DNA of 64,000 nucleotides, taken from the NCBI GenBank assembly GCA_964532595.1, contig CAZHIQ010000007.1, positions 50,173 to 114,172 of the forward strand. The letters are read 5' to 3'. Position numbers and translations under genes: made by a program. The stretch's first letter is position 1; each line of letters begins with the position of its first letter. Of the stretch, positions 26,327-35,052 are shown piece by piece. This stretch comes from Chryseosolibacter sp964532595. GTDB taxonomy: Bacteria; Bacteroidota; Bacteroidia; Cytophagales; Cyclobacteriaceae. The notes beneath the pieces are model-generated. The model made no database searches. It was not told the DNA's origin and saw nothing but the letters and a program-made list of their open reading frames with translations.

Positions 26327-27505
26327 TTAGTCTAGAAATGAAAGGATACCCAACTCGAGCCCACGAAGCTCGGCCAGGCCGCGAAGACGGCCGATAGCTG
26401 AATATCCCGGGTTTGTCTTCTTCTTCAGGTCATCCAACATCTGATGTCCATGATCAGGCCGGAAGGGAATAGCATTCTCGCTCTTTTGCTGCAAGCGTAC
26501 GAGCTCAGTCATGACCGCCGGCATATCTACGTCACCGTCGAGGTGATCGGCTTCGTAAAAGTTCCCTTCGTCATCCCGACGTGTACTGCGGAGATGCACA
26601 AAGTATATGCGGTCACCCAGACGGCGTACCATGCCCGGAAGATCGTTGTCGGCCCGAACACCATACGATCCTGTGCAGAAGCAAAGTCCGTTCGAGGGTC
26701 CTTTATAGGCATCGAGCAGCTGCCGTGCATCGGCCTCGGTACTCAACACCCGGGGCAACCCGAAGATAGGATATGGCGGATCATCCGGGTGGATGGTCAG
26801 TTTGATTCCTACCTCATCGGCAACAGGACCGATCGCCGACACAAACTCGTAGAGGTTTCGGCGCAACCGTTGGTCATCAATGTTCTTATACTCATCCAGG
26901 GCCTCCTGAAACTGCTCGAGTGTATATCCCTCTTCCGCACCCGGGAGACCCGCCAATATATTCTTCTGAAGCTTTGACAGTTCATCCTCCCCTGTCTTCG
27001 TCATGAAGACTTCCGCTTTGGCAATGCGCTCCAGTGGGTGATCTTTCTCAGCTCCGGGACGCTTTAGAACAAACATATCGAACGCGGTAAAGGCCACAGC
27101 GTCAAATCGCAGTGCACGCGAGCCATCATCAACAACAAACTCGAGGTCCGTCCGCGTCCAGTCGAGTACAGGCATAAAGTTGTAACACACCGTACGGATG
27201 CCGCAGGCAGCAAGATTTCGGAGACTCTCCTGGTAGGAGGCTATGTACTTCTCGTAGCCGGGCTTTTGGCGTTTGATGTCTTCGTGAACCGGAACACTTT
27301 CAACGACGGACCACCTGAGTCCGGCAGCCTCAATTTCGGCCTTGCGCCGGTTAATCTCCTCGACAGTCCAAACTTCACCGTTGGGAAGATGGTGAAGAGC
27401 GCTTACAATTCCGGTTGCTCCTGCCTGTCTGATATCCTGAAGCGAAACGGGGTCGTTAGGACCAAACCACCGCCACGTTTGCTCAAGTTTTTTCTTTACT
27501 GCCAT
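26327..27505 (-). CDS. uxuA: Mannonate dehydratase
   Basis: 392 residues, matching the family length. UxuA dehydrates D-mannonate to 2-keto-3-deoxy-D-gluconate using Fe2+ or Mn2+. Seen: N-terminal EQTWRWFGPNDPVSLQDIRQ, metal-site candidates in HPDDPPYPIFGLPR, CFCTGSYG and VHLRSTRRD, and the C-terminal FRPDHGHQMLDD. Lies between the SDR gene (17 bp upstream) and uxaC (10 bp downstream) in one operon. The 2-keto-3-deoxygluconate kinase and aldolase needed next are not in this window. Confidence 0.96.
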   Translation of the reverse strand: MAVKKKLEQTWRWFGPNDPVSLQDIRQAGATGIVSALHHLPNGEVWTVEEINRRKAEIEAAGLRWSVVESVPVHEDIKRQKPGYEKYIASYQESLRNLAACGIRTVCYNFMPVLDWTRTDLEFVVDDGSRALRFDAVAFTAFDMFVLKRPGAEKDHPLERIAKAEVFMTKTGEDELSKLQKNILAGLPGAEEGYTLEQFQEALDEYKNIDDQRLRRNLYEFVSAIGPVADEVGIKLTIHPDDPPYPIFGLPRVLSTEADARQLLDAYKGPSNGLCFCTGSYGVRADNDLPGMVRRLGDRIYFVHLRSTRRDDEGNFYEADHLDGDVDMPAVMTELVRLQQKSENAIPFRPDHGHQMLDDLKKKTNPGYSAIGRLRGLAELRGLELGILSFLD

Positions 27506-27522
27506 AAACTATGATAGAAATA

Positions 27523-28347
27523 TTAGACACCACAGAAGACGTTAAATCCGCCGTCGACCGGAATATCAACGCCGGTTACGAAACGCGATGCATCTGAACA
27601 CAGCCAGATAAGCGTTCCGATGAGTTCGTCCGGCACACCAAAACGTCCGAACGGGGTGCTGTCAATAGCGGACTGACCTCGGGCGGTGTACGTACCGTCT
27701 TCGTTGGTTAGAAGACGTCGGTTCTGCTCCGTGATGAAGAACCCCGGGGCAATCGCGTTGACACGGATTCCCTCGCCGAACTTCTTCGCCATTTCAATCG
27801 CGAGCCACCCTGTAAGGTTGTCAACGGCGGCCTTTGCGGCCGAATAACCGACTACCCGAGTGATCGGACGGAAAGACGACATCGACGCTATATTGATGAT
27901 AACGCCCTTCTTTTTCGCCGCCATAACATCGCAGAAAATCTTAGTCGGTAAGACAGTCCCCATCAGATTCAGGTCAACAACCTTTCTAAACTCGTCGATC
28001 TGCAGATCGAAGAATGTCTGGTCAGGCAACACAATTGCCCCCGGCATATTGCCTCCTGCAGCGTTCACCAGGATGTCGATCGTTTTGTAGTGCTCAAGTA
28101 TCTCTCTTTTGGCTTCAATCAATTGATCAGCATCAAGGACATCGGTCTGCACAAATATGGCCTCATGTCCGCTCTGCTTGATTTTCTCAAGCACTCCTTC
28201 GGCGTTCTCTTTCTTACGTCCCAGAATAGCAACGCGGGCGCCGGCCTGTGCCAGACCAACGGCCATAGCCCCTCCAAGGACACCTGTGCCTCCGGTTACC
28301 ACAGCTACGCGTCCGCTGATATCAAATAAATTAATGGGATTACTCAT
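27523..28347 (-). CDS. uxuB: SDR family oxidoreductase, likely D-mannonate oxidoreductase (fructuronate reductase)
   Basis: 274-residue short-chain dehydrogenase: cofactor motif TGGTGVLGG at residues 18-26, NAAGG, catalytic Ser in IASMSSF and YSAAK as Tyr-x-x-x-Lys. Placed between mannonate dehydratase and DUF1080 genes, it most likely reduces D-fructuronate to D-mannonate with NADH, the step between uxaC and uxuA. This is the short-chain type found in Bacillus subtilis (YjmF/UxuB) and Bacteroidota, unrelated to the long-chain UxuB of E. coli. The family call is firm; the substrate rests on context. Confidence 0.87.
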   Translation of the reverse strand: MSNPINLFDISGRVAVVTGGTGVLGGAMAVGLAQAGARVAILGRKKENAEGVLEKIKQSGHEAIFVQTDVLDADQLIEAKREILEHYKTIDILVNAAGGNMPGAIVLPDQTFFDLQIDEFRKVVDLNLMGTVLPTKIFCDVMAAKKKGVIINIASMSSFRPITRVVGYSAAKAAVDNLTGWLAIEMAKKFGEGIRVNAIAPGFFITEQNRRLLTNEDGTYTARGQSAIDSTPFGRFGVPDELIGTLIWLCSDASRFVTGVDIPVDGGFNVFCGV

Positions 28348-28376
28348 TACGACTATGAAATTTTTATGGACGCGGA

Positions 28377-29735
28377 TTACTTCAACTCCCTGATTTTGAT
28401 ACTGCGGAACGACACGTGGTCGCCGTGATCCTGCAGAAGGATTCGTCCTTCTTTAGCCATTCCAAAGTTCTCCCACTTCTCGTACTTGCTGCGTGCAACC
28501 AAAGCGTTGTAGATAGGTGTTCCACGCTGGTACTCCACCATTTTGAAGCCATTGAGCCAATGCTCAATGCGGTTATCCGGGTAAACGACGATGCGGCCGT
28601 AGTTCCACTCACCGATCGGCTTCAGCGCGCGCTTGTTATCGACGCGGGGAATCAAGTCGTACAGTGAAGCCAGTGTCCGGTTGCCCACCGCGCCTTTCTT
28701 CGCATCGGGATGTTTTTCATCATCGAGTATCTGATACTCCAGACCAATCGCTGAGCCGGTATTTCCTTCCGCTTCGGTAACAAAATACTTCACACCGCTA
28801 TTGGCTCCCGGGGTAAGGCGAAACTCGAATTGAAGGTCGAACGCACTGAACATCTTCTCGGTCACGATATCTCCGCCATTTCTGGATTCGGCACCATCGG
28901 AAGAGAGAACCGTCAAGACACCGTCTTTGATCTCCCAGCCTTTTTCAGGGAAACCACTTTTACGAGCGCCGCGCCATCCTTTAGTAGAGACTCCATCCCA
29001 CAGCAAAGTGACGCCGTTAGCTTTCTCCTGGCTCGACAGAGTGTTGGGGATGTTGTTGACGACAAAGATAGAATCAAGCGGAGAAGGCTTGATATTTTTT
29101 GTCTGGATGCGGATGTTGCGCCAACGAACTTGCTGACCCGCATCTTCAGGATTGCGAATAGAGTGTACCTGCAGGGCGATGAACCCCTCAGAAGTCATAT
29201 CATCAATCAGGTGAGTTGTGGGAATACCATTGATCCATATCCGAATGGTACTTCCGATACATTCAATACGGGCTTTGTTCCACTCGCCGTGTTTGTAGGC
29301 CTTGCGTCCCTCGGGGTTGTAATCGAGTGTATACAACCATCCCCGACGCGCTTCATCATACACTCCCCCCGTCCAGGCGCGCGGCGAAGGGTCCATTTCC
29401 ATCTGATAGCCATGCACTCTGCCGTCTTTATACGACGGATCAGAAATGCTTCTGAACTGGACGCCGGAGTTCATGTCTGAATCGAGACGAAACTCCAACT
29501 CCAGAATAAAGTCACCGTACGTCTTCTCAGTTGCGAGGAATGAATTCGGCTCACCGTGTACGGTGGTGCCGACGATTTCCTTATTCACAACTTCGAACTT
29601 GGCCTTTCCGTTGAGCTGCTTCCACCCTCGAAAATCCTTTCCGTTGAAGAGGGTCTCCCATTTTTCCTGCGCAGAAGCAGTTGCTATTGCCAGCGAGAAG
29701 AATACTGTCAACGCTATCTTTGTTTGTGCTCTCAT
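28377..29735 (-). CDS. Secreted protein with two DUF1080 (3-keto-disaccharide hydrolase) domains
   Basis: 452 residues from ATG 29735, chosen for its signal peptide (MRAQTKIALTVFFSLAIATASA); the frame is open 23 codons further. Two DUF1080 domains, concanavalin-like beta-sandwiches, follow one another (about residues 24-220, starting WETLFNGKDFRGWKQL, and 240-450, starting TLLWDGVSTKGWRG), each with the family's GDFILELEFR or FDLQFEFRL strand and VQFRS/VKYFV. Some DUF1080 proteins hydrolyse or eliminate 3-keto-glycosides after C3 oxidation. First gene of the hexuronate operon and exported, so it may release uronic acids or other sugars outside the inner membrane. That role is inference. Confidence 0.88.
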   Translation of the reverse strand: MRAQTKIALTVFFSLAIATASAQEKWETLFNGKDFRGWKQLNGKAKFEVVNKEIVGTTVHGEPNSFLATEKTYGDFILELEFRLDSDMNSGVQFRSISDPSYKDGRVHGYQMEMDPSPRAWTGGVYDEARRGWLYTLDYNPEGRKAYKHGEWNKARIECIGSTIRIWINGIPTTHLIDDMTSEGFIALQVHSIRNPEDAGQQVRWRNIRIQTKNIKPSPLDSIFVVNNIPNTLSSQEKANGVTLLWDGVSTKGWRGARKSGFPEKGWEIKDGVLTVLSSDGAESRNGGDIVTEKMFSAFDLQFEFRLTPGANSGVKYFVTEAEGNTGSAIGLEYQILDDEKHPDAKKGAVGNRTLASLYDLIPRVDNKRALKPIGEWNYGRIVVYPDNRIEHWLNGFKMVEYQRGTPIYNALVARSKYEKWENFGMAKEGRILLQDHGDHVSFRSIKIRELK

Positions 29736-29783
29736 AGGTTCAATTGATAAAAGGCGAACGCCCTGATTGTTGTTTAAAGTCGA

Positions 29784-29811
29784 CAATATAGGAAGAAAAG
29801 CCAAAAATCAA
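29784..29811 (-). promoter_or_regulatory. Candidate promoter of the DUF1080-uxuB-uxuA-uxaC operon
   Basis: On the minus strand a -33-like TTG (29811-29809) and a -7-like TATATTG (29790-29784) are separated by 18 bp, close to the Bacteroidota pattern TTTG-N19-TAnnTTTG. It lies about 50 bp before the DUF1080 start and immediately downstream of the repeated operator-like sites. Confidence 0.4.
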
Positions 29812-29823
29812 CGGTGTCTTAAT

Positions 29824-29859
29824 ACGCACGGAAAGTGCACTTACACGCACGGCAAATGC
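29824..29859. promoter_or_regulatory. Operator-like direct repeats upstream of hexuronate operon
   Basis: Two 15-bp copies, ACGCACGGAAAGTGC (29824-29838) and ACGCACGGCAAATGC (29845-29859), 13 of 15 bases identical, exactly 21 bp apart (two helical turns). Each is also a partial palindrome, GCA-N7-TGC. They lie just upstream of the candidate promoter, where an activator would bind. Confidence 0.5.
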
Positions 29860-29925
29860 GTCTGCTTTGCGATATCCCACACTATCGTCATGAGGTAAGC
29901 AGGAGTCCTTTTTGATGAAAGGCTC

Positions 29926-30972
29926 CTATCCTATTTCAATGGCCTGACGCAACCTGCTACTTTCCTGACACGCTTCAATGATGGCAATCACATTTCGTGC
30001 TTCTTCTGCCGTAACCTCCGGCACCTTCCCCTCGCGCAACGTTGACCACACGCTATCGTAGAAAGCGAGGTAATTGCCCGGTATGCTCTCGAGAGGTCCT
30101 GAGAGCTCTTTCCCTTCAAAAGTAGTGTTGATCCATCCCTGCTGCGAAGCATCTTCAACGCCCCACTTCTCACTGCCGGGTATCGCTTTATCTTTCAGTG
30201 CTTGTTCCTGGGGATCCAACCCCTTCTTAAGGAATGAGCCCTGAGTTCCATGTAAAATAAATCGCGGTCCTTGCTCACGAACCAGATAACTCGACTTGAG
30301 AATCACAAGCAGCCCGTCATACTCCATACGGATGTCAAAGAAATCATCAACCTTTCCACCGGGTCGCTGCACGCCGATACGGGCATCAACATACTTGGGC
30401 ATGCCGAAGAGAACAAGGGCCTGATCGATGATATGTGAACCGAGATTGTAAAGAATACCCGTACCCGGCGCAGGCTCCTCCTTCCAGGTATCTGCTTCTA
30501 TATAGTTTCTGAAACGGTCATAATGGATCTCGCATTCAACCAAAGTTCCCAGCAAGCCCTCTCCGAGGACTTTCCGTACGGTAAGAAAGTCGTTATCCCA
30601 ACGCCTGTTCTGAAACACAGTCAACAAACACTGTTGCTGCTCTGCCAGCGAGATGAGGCGGTCGGCCTCCGAACGCGTAACGGTAAAAGGTTTCTCGACC
30701 ACCACATGTTTGCCTGCATGCAACGCAGCAGCGGCTTGCTCGTAGTGGAGAGCATTTGGCGTATTCACAATGACGAGTTCAACCTCATCGTTTTCGAGAA
30801 TATCTTCATAGCGGTGCACTACGGGGTAGTTGTGCTTTGCGGGGCGATTCGGGTTGCGTTGCCAGACACAAGCAATTTCAAATCCGTCGTGAGCTTCGAG
30901 TAACGGACCGTGAAAAACTTCGCCCGACATGCCGTAAGAAAGTAACGCGGTTTTAATCCTGGATGTGCTCAT
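29926..30972 (-). CDS. Gfo/Idh/MocA family oxidoreductase
   Basis: 348-residue NAD(P)-dependent sugar or inositol dehydrogenase. The Rossmann start is ALLSYGMSGEVFHGPLL, the SGxVFHxP form seen in scyllo-inositol dehydrogenases of the IolW/YdgJ group; VVEKPFTVT holds the Lys of the EKP motif and NLGSHIIDQALVLFG the catalytic-region His. Cytoplasmic, with no signal peptide. It precedes the hexuronate operon on the same strand with a 190-bp gap that contains its own promoter-like and operator-like sites, so it may or may not share a transcript. With DUF1080 next door it could oxidise a sugar at C3, but inositol or another polyol is equally possible. Confidence 0.88.
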   Translation of the reverse strand: MSTSRIKTALLSYGMSGEVFHGPLLEAHDGFEIACVWQRNPNRPAKHNYPVVHRYEDILENDEVELVIVNTPNALHYEQAAAALHAGKHVVVEKPFTVTRSEADRLISLAEQQQCLLTVFQNRRWDNDFLTVRKVLGEGLLGTLVECEIHYDRFRNYIEADTWKEEPAPGTGILYNLGSHIIDQALVLFGMPKYVDARIGVQRPGGKVDDFFDIRMEYDGLLVILKSSYLVREQGPRFILHGTQGSFLKKGLDPQEQALKDKAIPGSEKWGVEDASQQGWINTTFEGKELSGPLESIPGNYLAFYDSVWSTLREGKVPEVTAEEARNVIAIIEACQESSRLRQAIEIG

Positions 30973-31099
30973 CGACTATTATTGGTTTTAACGGTAATGG
31001 TTGTTCACGGGGAAATTTGCGCCGCCCTCCCTTCAGTTGCAACAAATTATTGACGAGCGCGCCGGCACAGGTTGAAGATAAAGCTTTAGGCGCACGAAT

Positions 31100-31127
31100 A
31101 AAAAAAGCCGGACAGATCCGGCTTTTT
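31100..31127 (-). terminator. Strong intrinsic terminator after gyrA-TPR transcript
   Basis: GCCGG-ACAGAT-CCGGC (31107-31122) flanked by A and T runs, so that the full stem is AAAAAGCCGG/CCGGCTTTTT. On the minus strand it is followed by TTTTTTTATTC; it begins 22 bp after the stop of the TPR gene. The T run on the plus side is also long, so it may work both ways. Confidence 0.85.
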
Positions 31128-31148
31128 AGAAATCGTTATGAACGGCGA

Positions 31149-32336
31149 TTACTCATCGGCATTCAGCGCCTTCAGTTTATCACCGACACGCTTCTCATTG
31201 GCATCATCCCCCAGGAAGTAATAGATCGTGCGGAGGCGATCCAAAACATCCACATCGTTCGGCTTCAGTTGTTCGGCTTTCTCCCAATGGGGTAAGGCCT
31301 CCTTGTACTTCGCAACGAGCTGCTTGTCAAGTTCCGCCTGCTTTCGACGGTCAGCCGCGGAAATGCCCAGGTTACGCGCCTCTTCGGCAATCTTCGAAGC
31401 GTCGATCAGGTATACCTGCGCGAGGTAATACTGAGCGTCAAAATAAGACGGATCTACCTTGAGCGCGTTCTGGAAGTTCTTCTTCGATTCCTCCCAGTTC
31501 TCGAGTTTACTGTTCACATACCCTAGGTAGAAGTGATAGGTCTTATTGTTGGGCTCCTGGGTTATAGCCTGCTCGAGGCTCGTCTTTGCTTCATCTATGC
31601 GTTCAAGGTCAATGAGCAGGCCTATCTCGACTTTCGGGAAATCCGAGTTCTCAGGGAACTTCTGCTTGGCACGCTGAGCAACCTCCAGCGCTTTCTCTTT
31701 GTCTTCAAGAGGACCGCTATAGGTATTGATCATGAGGGAATAGGCATCCGGTGAAGTGCCGCCCAACTCAATAAACTTCTCAAAGTTGGCAATGCTCTTC
31801 TCGTGCTCCTCAAGGGAATTAGCAACGATAGCCGCATAGAAGAAAGCAGTAGTGTCTTCAGGAAGCACCTGCTGCGTCTTCTCAAAGTTGGCGAGAGCCG
31901 CTTCCAGATCGTCCTCCTGATAGAGGGTAGCCCCCTTGTTCAGGTAGAAATTTGCCAACATTCCCATCTGTTGGGTCTTGGTAATCGGGACGATGTTTCC
32001 CGGCTCCGAAATAAAGTACTCGGAGCCTTGCTTACCCAGTTGGTCGGCCTTGGCAAACGACTCCATTGCGGTTGCGAATGCGTTGTCGGCAAGCGTCTGG
32101 AACTCCGGATTTGATGTAGTATCGAGCGCCGCATAAATCAACCCTCTGTAGTACCAGGTCTTCCCGTCGTCCTTCGTTTTTTCAAACGTCGTTGCTGCGT
32201 CGATAATCTCCTTCGCTTCCCCCAGTTTTCCCTCCTGATACGACCGCAGGGCTTTGTTTATGTTCGGCTTCTTTTGTTTCTGTGCCGAAGCGGAGACCGC
32301 GACCAGCATCAGTATCACGAATAATACTTGTTTCAT
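31149..32336 (-). CDS. Tetratricopeptide repeat protein, exported, downstream of gyrA
   Basis: 395 residues with a signal peptide (MKQVLFVILMLVAVSASAQ) and at least six TPR units (for example EKSIANFEKFIELGG, TYHFYLGYVNSKLENWEES, ALPHWEKAEQLKPNDVDVLD). TPR proteins are scaffolds for protein-protein contacts; this one should be periplasmic. It follows gyrA by 12 bp, a pairing common in Bacteroidota, and is followed by a strong terminator, so the two form one transcript. No specific function is known to me. Confidence 0.87.
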   Translation of the reverse strand: MKQVLFVILMLVAVSASAQKQKKPNINKALRSYQEGKLGEAKEIIDAATTFEKTKDDGKTWYYRGLIYAALDTTSNPEFQTLADNAFATAMESFAKADQLGKQGSEYFISEPGNIVPITKTQQMGMLANFYLNKGATLYQEDDLEAALANFEKTQQVLPEDTTAFFYAAIVANSLEEHEKSIANFEKFIELGGTSPDAYSLMINTYSGPLEDKEKALEVAQRAKQKFPENSDFPKVEIGLLIDLERIDEAKTSLEQAITQEPNNKTYHFYLGYVNSKLENWEESKKNFQNALKVDPSYFDAQYYLAQVYLIDASKIAEEARNLGISAADRRKQAELDKQLVAKYKEALPHWEKAEQLKPNDVDVLDRLRTIYYFLGDDANEKRVGDKLKALNADE

Positions 32337-32348
32337 TTCAGTCCGAAT

Positions 32349-34895
32349 TTATTGTTGTGTAGTTTGATTTTCGCTAGTTCCATCGTCTGTCGGTTGATCC
32401 GTGCCCTCGGTCGTCTCGTCTTCATCGGTATCGATTTTCTGGATCTTTTCTACCGACGAAATACGGTCATCTTCATTCAGCTTTATCAGGCGCACGCCCT
32501 GCGTAGCCCTACCCATCACCCGCAATTCCCGTACCTCAATCCGGATGGTAATTCCCGAGCGGTTGATGATCATCAGCTCATCTTCGTCTCTTACCTCCTT
32601 GATCGCAACAAGCTTGCCGGTTTTCTCGGTGATATTAAAGGTTTTCACGCCTTTGCCACCCCGATTGGTAATCCGGTAATCCGCTATTTCGGAGCGTTTT
32701 CCATAACCGTTTTCCGAAACCACCAATAAGTTAGCATCTTCTCCGGAAATGCAAACCATGCCGATTACCTTGTCGGTATCGGAGTCCAGGGTCACCCCTC
32801 TCACCCCTGCAGCGGTACGTCCCATCGGTCGTACCTGTGACTCATTGAAGTGGACGGCTTTGCCTTCGCTCTTGGCGATCACAATATGCTGGCTGCCATT
32901 GGTAAGCGAAGCATTAATCAACCGGTCTCCTTCATGTATGGTGATGGCATTAATACCCCCCTGTCTGGGACGGGAATATGCCTCAAGGGCCGTTTTCTTG
33001 ATAATCCCCTTCTCCGTACAAAGAATAACGTAGTTGCTGTTGATGTATTCCTCGTCCTGGAGGGTTCGCACCGGAATAATGGCGCGGATATTATCACCTG
33101 GCTCTATATTGATCAGGTTCTGAATCGCCCGTCCGCGTGAGGTCTTGTTGCCTTCGGGTATTTCATACGCCTTCTTCCAGTAGACCTTACCCTGATCAGT
33201 GAAGATAAGGAGGTAGTGGTGGGCCTGCGCAATGAAGAGGTGTTCAGTGAAGTCGTCTTCCTTGGTCGCTACACCGCGGGATCCTACTCCTCCGCGCCCC
33301 TGTGTACGATACTCGGAAAGCAAAGTCCTCTTGATGTATCCCTGATTGGAGATTGTAATCACCATCTCCTCATTGGGGATCATATCCTCTATCGTGAAGT
33401 CTTCCTCGCTCGGAACGATCTCCGTTCGGCGATCATCACCATAGCGATCGCGAAGCTCAGTGAGTTCATCCTTGATGATCTGCATCCGCACCGGTTCGTT
33501 GGCGAGGATTTCATTGAGGCGCTCAATCAGCTGTTTGACTTCGGCGTATTCCTGCTGGATCTTTTCGCGCTCAAGACCCGTCAACCGTTGAAGGCGCATG
33601 TCGAGGATGGCACGCGCCTGGATTTCAGTGAGTCCAAATCGGCTCATCAAACCTTCGCGTGCTGTCTCCGGGTCTACCGACGAGCGAATCAGCGCAATCA
33701 CCTCATCGAGGTTGTCGAGCGCAATAAGATATCCCTCAAGAATATGAGCTCTTTTCTCCGCTTCAGCCAACTCGAACCGCGTCCGCCGTATCACCACTTC
33801 GTGGCGGTGATCAACGAAATATTTGATCAGCTCTTTGAGATTGAGTGTCTGCGGACGCCCTTTCACGAGCGCTACGTTGTTAACACCAAATGACGACTGG
33901 AGCTGAGTATACTTAAAGAGGTTATTAAGGACGATATTGGGAATAGCATCCTTCCTGAGGTCATAGACGATCCTATATCCTTCCCGGTCGGATTCGTCGC
34001 GAATATCGGTGATACCCTCTATCTTCTTTTCGTTTACCAGGGCGGCGGTCTTTTCAATCATCATCGCCTTATTCACCATGTAGGGAATCTCGGTTACAAC
34101 GATCTGATCGCGCCCGTTGGGATTGGTCACGATCTCGGCCTTTCCGCGGACAACGATCCGGCCACGTCCGGTCATAAATCCTTCCTGGACGCCTGAGATT
34201 CCATAGATGATCCCTCCTGTGGGGAAGTCCGGCGCCTGAATGTATTTCATCAGTTCCGGAATCGTGATTTCGTTATTGTCGATATACGCAATGATTCCAT
34301 CCACCACTTCCCGGAGGTTATGCGGAGCCATATTCGTGGCCATTCCCACCGCGATACCCGAAGCCCCATTGACCAACAGGTTAGGCAGCTTTCCGGGCAG
34401 CACGCTCGGTTCGGTCAGTGAATCGTCAAAGTTGGGCTGGAAATCAACCGTATCCTTATTGATATCCGCCAGCATCTCCTCGGCTATCCGGCGCAGCCGC
34501 GCCTCGGTATAACGCATAGCCGCCGCAGAGTCACCGTCTATTGAACCGAAGTTACCCTGGCCGTCAACAAGGGTATAGCGCAATGACCAGTCCTGGGCCA
34601 TGCGCACCATCGTCTCGTATACTGATGAATCGCCGTGAGGGTGATACTTACCCAGTACCTCCCCGACAATCCTTGCTGATTTCTTATAAGGCTTATTATA
34701 ATTTACACCCAACTCCTGCATTCCGTACAACACCCGCCGGTGCACTGGTTTCAGTCCATCACGGACATCGGGTAAGGCACGGGAAACAATAACCGACATC
34801 GAATAATCGATGTACGCGCCCCGCATTTCGTCTTCAATGTTGATCGGAACAATGCTTTGCCTTGCAGGGGGCAAACCACTCGTATCTTCTGCCAT
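32349..34895 (-). CDS. gyrA: DNA gyrase subunit A
   Basis: 848 residues. Forms the A2B2 gyrase with GyrB (not in this window), introducing negative supercoils by double-strand passage. The N-terminal breakage-reunion domain has the catalytic Tyr129 in AAMRYTE and the quinolone pocket HPHGDSSVYETMVRMAQ; Ser90 and Glu94 correspond to E. coli Ser83 and Asp87 and are the usual susceptible residues for this type. The C-terminal wrapping domain shows NRGGKG, the GyrA-box that separates gyrase from topoisomerase IV ParC. An acidic tail (DEDETTEGTDQPTDDG) ends the protein. A hairpin and promoter-like octamer lie just upstream. Confidence 0.97.
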   Translation of the reverse strand: MAEDTSGLPPARQSIVPINIEDEMRGAYIDYSMSVIVSRALPDVRDGLKPVHRRVLYGMQELGVNYNKPYKKSARIVGEVLGKYHPHGDSSVYETMVRMAQDWSLRYTLVDGQGNFGSIDGDSAAAMRYTEARLRRIAEEMLADINKDTVDFQPNFDDSLTEPSVLPGKLPNLLVNGASGIAVGMATNMAPHNLREVVDGIIAYIDNNEITIPELMKYIQAPDFPTGGIIYGISGVQEGFMTGRGRIVVRGKAEIVTNPNGRDQIVVTEIPYMVNKAMMIEKTAALVNEKKIEGITDIRDESDREGYRIVYDLRKDAIPNIVLNNLFKYTQLQSSFGVNNVALVKGRPQTLNLKELIKYFVDHRHEVVIRRTRFELAEAEKRAHILEGYLIALDNLDEVIALIRSSVDPETAREGLMSRFGLTEIQARAILDMRLQRLTGLEREKIQQEYAEVKQLIERLNEILANEPVRMQIIKDELTELRDRYGDDRRTEIVPSEEDFTIEDMIPNEEMVITISNQGYIKRTLLSEYRTQGRGGVGSRGVATKEDDFTEHLFIAQAHHYLLIFTDQGKVYWKKAYEIPEGNKTSRGRAIQNLINIEPGDNIRAIIPVRTLQDEEYINSNYVILCTEKGIIKKTALEAYSRPRQGGINAITIHEGDRLINASLTNGSQHIVIAKSEGKAVHFNESQVRPMGRTAAGVRGVTLDSDTDKVIGMVCISGEDANLLVVSENGYGKRSEIADYRITNRGGKGVKTFNITEKTGKLVAIKEVRDEDELMIINRSGITIRIEVRELRVMGRATQGVRLIKLNEDDRISSVEKIQKIDTDEDETTEGTDQPTDDGTSENQTTQQ

Positions 34896-34913
34896 TTAAG
34901 GATTAGTTTTCTA

Positions 34914-34938
34914 GGCTGAAAAGCTCATTTTTTCAGCC
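34914..34938. promoter_or_regulatory. Perfect inverted repeat in the gyrA leader
   Basis: GGCTGAAAA (34914-34922) and TTTTCAGCC (34930-34938) form a perfect 9-bp inverted repeat with a 7-base spacer, 18 bp before the gyrA ATG. It overlaps or directly follows the expected transcription start, so it may be an operator or a leader hairpin. Confidence 0.5.
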
Positions 34939-34940
34939 GT

Positions 34941-34948
34941 GCAAGATA
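34941..34948 (-). promoter_or_regulatory. Candidate -7 promoter element of gyrA
   Basis: TATCTTGC on the minus strand, a near match to TAnnTTTG, 45 bp before the gyrA start. A TTTG occurs 24 bp upstream, longer than the normal 19-21, so the -33 element is doubtful. Confidence 0.4.
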
Positions 34949-35052
34949 GCAAAAGTTCTCCTATTTTCTTCCCAAATCAACAGCGTAGCAAGCAATAACT
35001 GTTGCTTTGGCAGCCGTGGAAAAAAGAGCTACGGGATCGAATTCCTTTTGCC

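Noticed and set aside
29901..29928. Imperfect hairpin AGGAGTCCTTT/AAAGGCTCCT at the Gfo/Idh/MocA stop
   Set aside because: The stem has a bulge and includes the stop codon, and no T run follows on the minus strand; too weak to call a terminator.
33216..33893. Antisense open frame of 225 codons inside gyrA
   Set aside because: gyrA is unmistakable and the antisense product resembles nothing; a shadow of the coding bias.
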